Positions 6,463-7,095 of a DNA stretch of 7,095 nucleotides are shown here, piece by piece (positions within the stretch are counted from its first letter, which is position 1; every line of letters begins with the position of its first letter). The notes beneath the pieces were generated by a model. That model saw only the letters and a list, made by a program, of their open reading frames with translations. It searched no databases and had not been told where the DNA came from. The DNA lies in the NCBI GenBank assembly GCA_030627725.1, contig DAOVSZ010000144.1, positions 1 to 7,095 of the forward strand, given 5' to 3'. Position numbers and translations under genes: made by a program. The stretch comes from Desulfobulbaceae bacterium (GTDB lineage: Bacteria; Desulfobacterota; Desulfobulbia; Desulfobulbales; DAOVSZ01).

Positions 6463-6523
6463 GTAATTATTCGTCTCCGACCGATATATCATGAAGAAAA
6501 TCGGCAACTCAGATGAGCATGAC

Positions 6524-6552
6524 TTTATACCCCTTCTCGTGTTGATCCGCAA
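6524..6552 (-). promoter_or_regulatory. Sigma-70-type promoter of rpmB
   Basis: On the minus strand, TTGCGG (6547-6552, 4 of 6) is followed by a 17-bp spacer and TATAAA (6524-6529, 5 of 6). An eight-base A-tract (6554-6561) lies directly upstream of the -35 and could act as an UP element. Transcription would start near 6517, giving a leader of about 125 nt before rpmB. Element B begins only 12 bp upstream of the -35. Confidence 0.65.
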
Positions 6553-6590
6553 GTTTTTTTTGCTGTAACTATTCAGCTGCACCCCATCTT

Positions 6591-6617
6591 CGGAGTCTCC
6601 GCTACGCTTCGCTTACC
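6591..6617 (+). repeat. Micro-module, 27-bp form, first site in element B
   Basis: The module begins CGGAGTCTCCGCT and ends CGCTTACC, with CGCT-containing pentamers between. It is absent from the same place in element A, where CATCTT joins TGAACGATC directly. It differs from the module at 6652-6678 at three positions. Confidence 0.65.
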
Positions 6618-6651
6618 TGAACGATCAGGCCTGCTCACATAGGCGGGCTAT

Positions 6652-6678
6652 CGGAGTCTTCGCTCCGCTCCGCTTACC
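6652..6678 (+). repeat. Micro-module, 27-bp form, second site in element B
   Basis: The module begins CGGAGTCTTCGCT, contains two CCGCT pentamers and ends TTACC. In element A the same flanks (GGGCTAT and GACTC) are joined with a single A between them. As at the other two sites, the module is preceded by T and followed by TG. Confidence 0.65.
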
Positions 6679-6773
6679 TGACTCACAGGCCTGCTTGTCC
6701 AAATATGGGGCACATCTGAATAGTTACAGGTCTGTGGTTTTGCATACTTTTAGCCATCACGCTGAATAGTTAT

Positions 6774-6897
6774 AAAATTAGTTTGAGAGACAAGCGGGGA
6801 TTATACATCAATGCAGATAACTTTACAACGAACCTGCAGACTCAGTTTCAGTGGCTAGCCAGGAGCCCAATCTTTTGAAAATGTACGTTTAAGGTTT
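6774..6897. other. Intergenic spacer without recognised features
   Basis: This 124-bp stretch lies between element B and the terminator of the cold-shock gene. I find no convincing ORF, tRNA, promoter pair or repeat in it. The only local symmetry is the 8-bp palindrome GGCTAGCC. Confidence 0.5.
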
Positions 6898-6937
6898 AAA
6901 AAATGATTCGGCCGGAAAAGGAGTCTTTCCGGCCGAA
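6898..6937 (-). terminator. Intrinsic terminator of the cold-shock-domain gene
   Basis: A perfect 12-bp GC-rich stem (TTCGGCCGGAAA, 6907-6918, with 6926-6937) encloses a 7-base loop. On the minus strand it is followed by TCATTTTTT (T-run 6898-6903). It begins 32 bases after the stop codon of the minus-strand gene at 6970. Confidence 0.9.
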
Positions 6938-6969
6938 GAGATTAAAATTTTTGAGAACCAGCTGTGAGG

Positions 6970-7095
6970 TTATTTGGCAATCTTCACCCAGTTTGCCTGG
7001 GGGCCCTTGTCCCCTTCATATTCCCCGAATCGGACGGCAACTCCCTCGGAAAGTTGATCAAGTTTCATGTCCTTTAAGGCATTTTTGTGAAAGTA
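6970..7095 (-). CDS. Cold-shock-domain protein, C-terminal 41 residues only
   Basis: The frame runs in from the right edge and ends at TAA (6970-6972). The visible part starts YFHKNALKD, continues LDQLSEGVAVRFGEYEGDKGPQANWV and ends KIAK. This matches the second half of a cold-shock (OB-fold) domain: FHKNA stands at the RNP2 position (VFVHFSAI in CspA), followed by the L..G..V.F core and the KGPQA..V signature. Such domains bind single-stranded RNA or DNA. The N-terminal part, with RNP1, lies outside the window, so the total length is unknown. It could be a stand-alone CspA-like protein of about 70 residues. The YFHKN...VRF...KGPQA pattern also resembles, from memory, the C-terminal cold-shock domain fused to ribosome-hibernation (HPF/RaiA) proteins. 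A strong terminator follows. Confidence 0.75.
   Translation of the reverse strand, partial: YFHKNALKDMKLDQLSEGVAVRFGEYEGDKGPQANWVKIAK

Larger units (their letters stand above)
6565..6773. mobile_element. Non-autonomous MITE-like element, copy B
   Basis: This second copy is in the same orientation as element A. Its left 26 bases (6565-6590) are identical to 5946-5971. The block 6619-6651 matches 5973-6005 at 32 of 33 positions, and 6680-6701 matches 6007-6028 at 20 of 22. The inner right end (6705-6727) is an inverted repeat of the left end at 20 of 23 positions, and the outer end is GCTGAATAGTTAT (6761-6773). The copy is 209 bp long because it holds two 27-bp modules. Without them it is 155 bp, against 154 bp for element A without its own module. 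No target duplication is visible, and the terminal C has become T, so this copy may be older. No coding capacity is seen. Confidence 0.6.

Noticed and set aside
6182..6494. Plus-strand frames of 63-70 codons over rpmB
   Set aside because: They are antisense to the well-conserved L28 gene or its leader and show no protein-family features.
5946..6773. CRISPR array or tRNA cluster as the source of the repeats
   Set aside because: There are only two long copies with inverted ends and no regular spacers, and no cloverleaf can be drawn through the repeats.

Overview
The window reads as a chromosomal segment of a Gram-negative bacterium of moderate GC content. The best guess is a Desulfobacterota (delta-proteobacterial, Desulfobulbales-like) genome. 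This rests on the ispG-proS-rel gene order, an NtrC-type regulator next to it, a zinc-ribbon L28 and IS-derived intergenic repeats. It is an inference, not a sequence match.

Layout. (1) 1-650, minus strand: the N-terminal 216 residues of an NtrC-type sigma-54-dependent response regulator, cut by the left window edge. (2) 651-898: a divergent intergenic region with a good promoter for the regulator, a weak start signal for ispG and two similar 10-bp palindromes. (3) 899-5934, plus strand: three complete genes that probably form one operon: ispG (isoprenoid precursor synthesis), proS (prolyl-tRNA synthetase) and a long RelA/SpoT-family (p)ppGpp enzyme. proS and rel are 2 bp apart. (4) 5946-6116: a 171-bp mobile-element-like repeat (element A) flanked by an exact 8-bp direct repeat. 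It lies between the rel stop codon and an intrinsic terminator (6121-6160) that also serves the opposite strand. (5) 6189-6392, minus strand: rpmB (ribosomal protein L28), with its Shine-Dalgarno site, a possible 18-aa leader ORF and a well-formed promoter at 6524-6552. (6) 6565-6773: a second copy of the repeat (element B) in the same orientation, so rpmB is bracketed by direct repeats. (7) 6774-6897: featureless spacer. (8) 6898-6937: a terminator for a minus-strand gene that enters from the right edge (6970-7095), the C-terminal 41 residues of a cold-shock-domain protein.

Functionally, most of the window concerns translation and its stress control: tRNA charging (ProS), the sensor-effector of uncharged tRNA (Rel), a ribosomal protein (L28) and an RNA-binding cold-shock domain.

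Two observations stand out. The Rel protein keeps a full set of (p)ppGpp synthetase residues, including the RFKD motif usual in bifunctional enzymes, but three acidic residues of its HD hydrolase site are replaced. And elements A and B differ almost entirely by the presence or absence of a 17-27-bp module, found at three different sites and in both orientations; removing it leaves cores of 154 and 155 bp.
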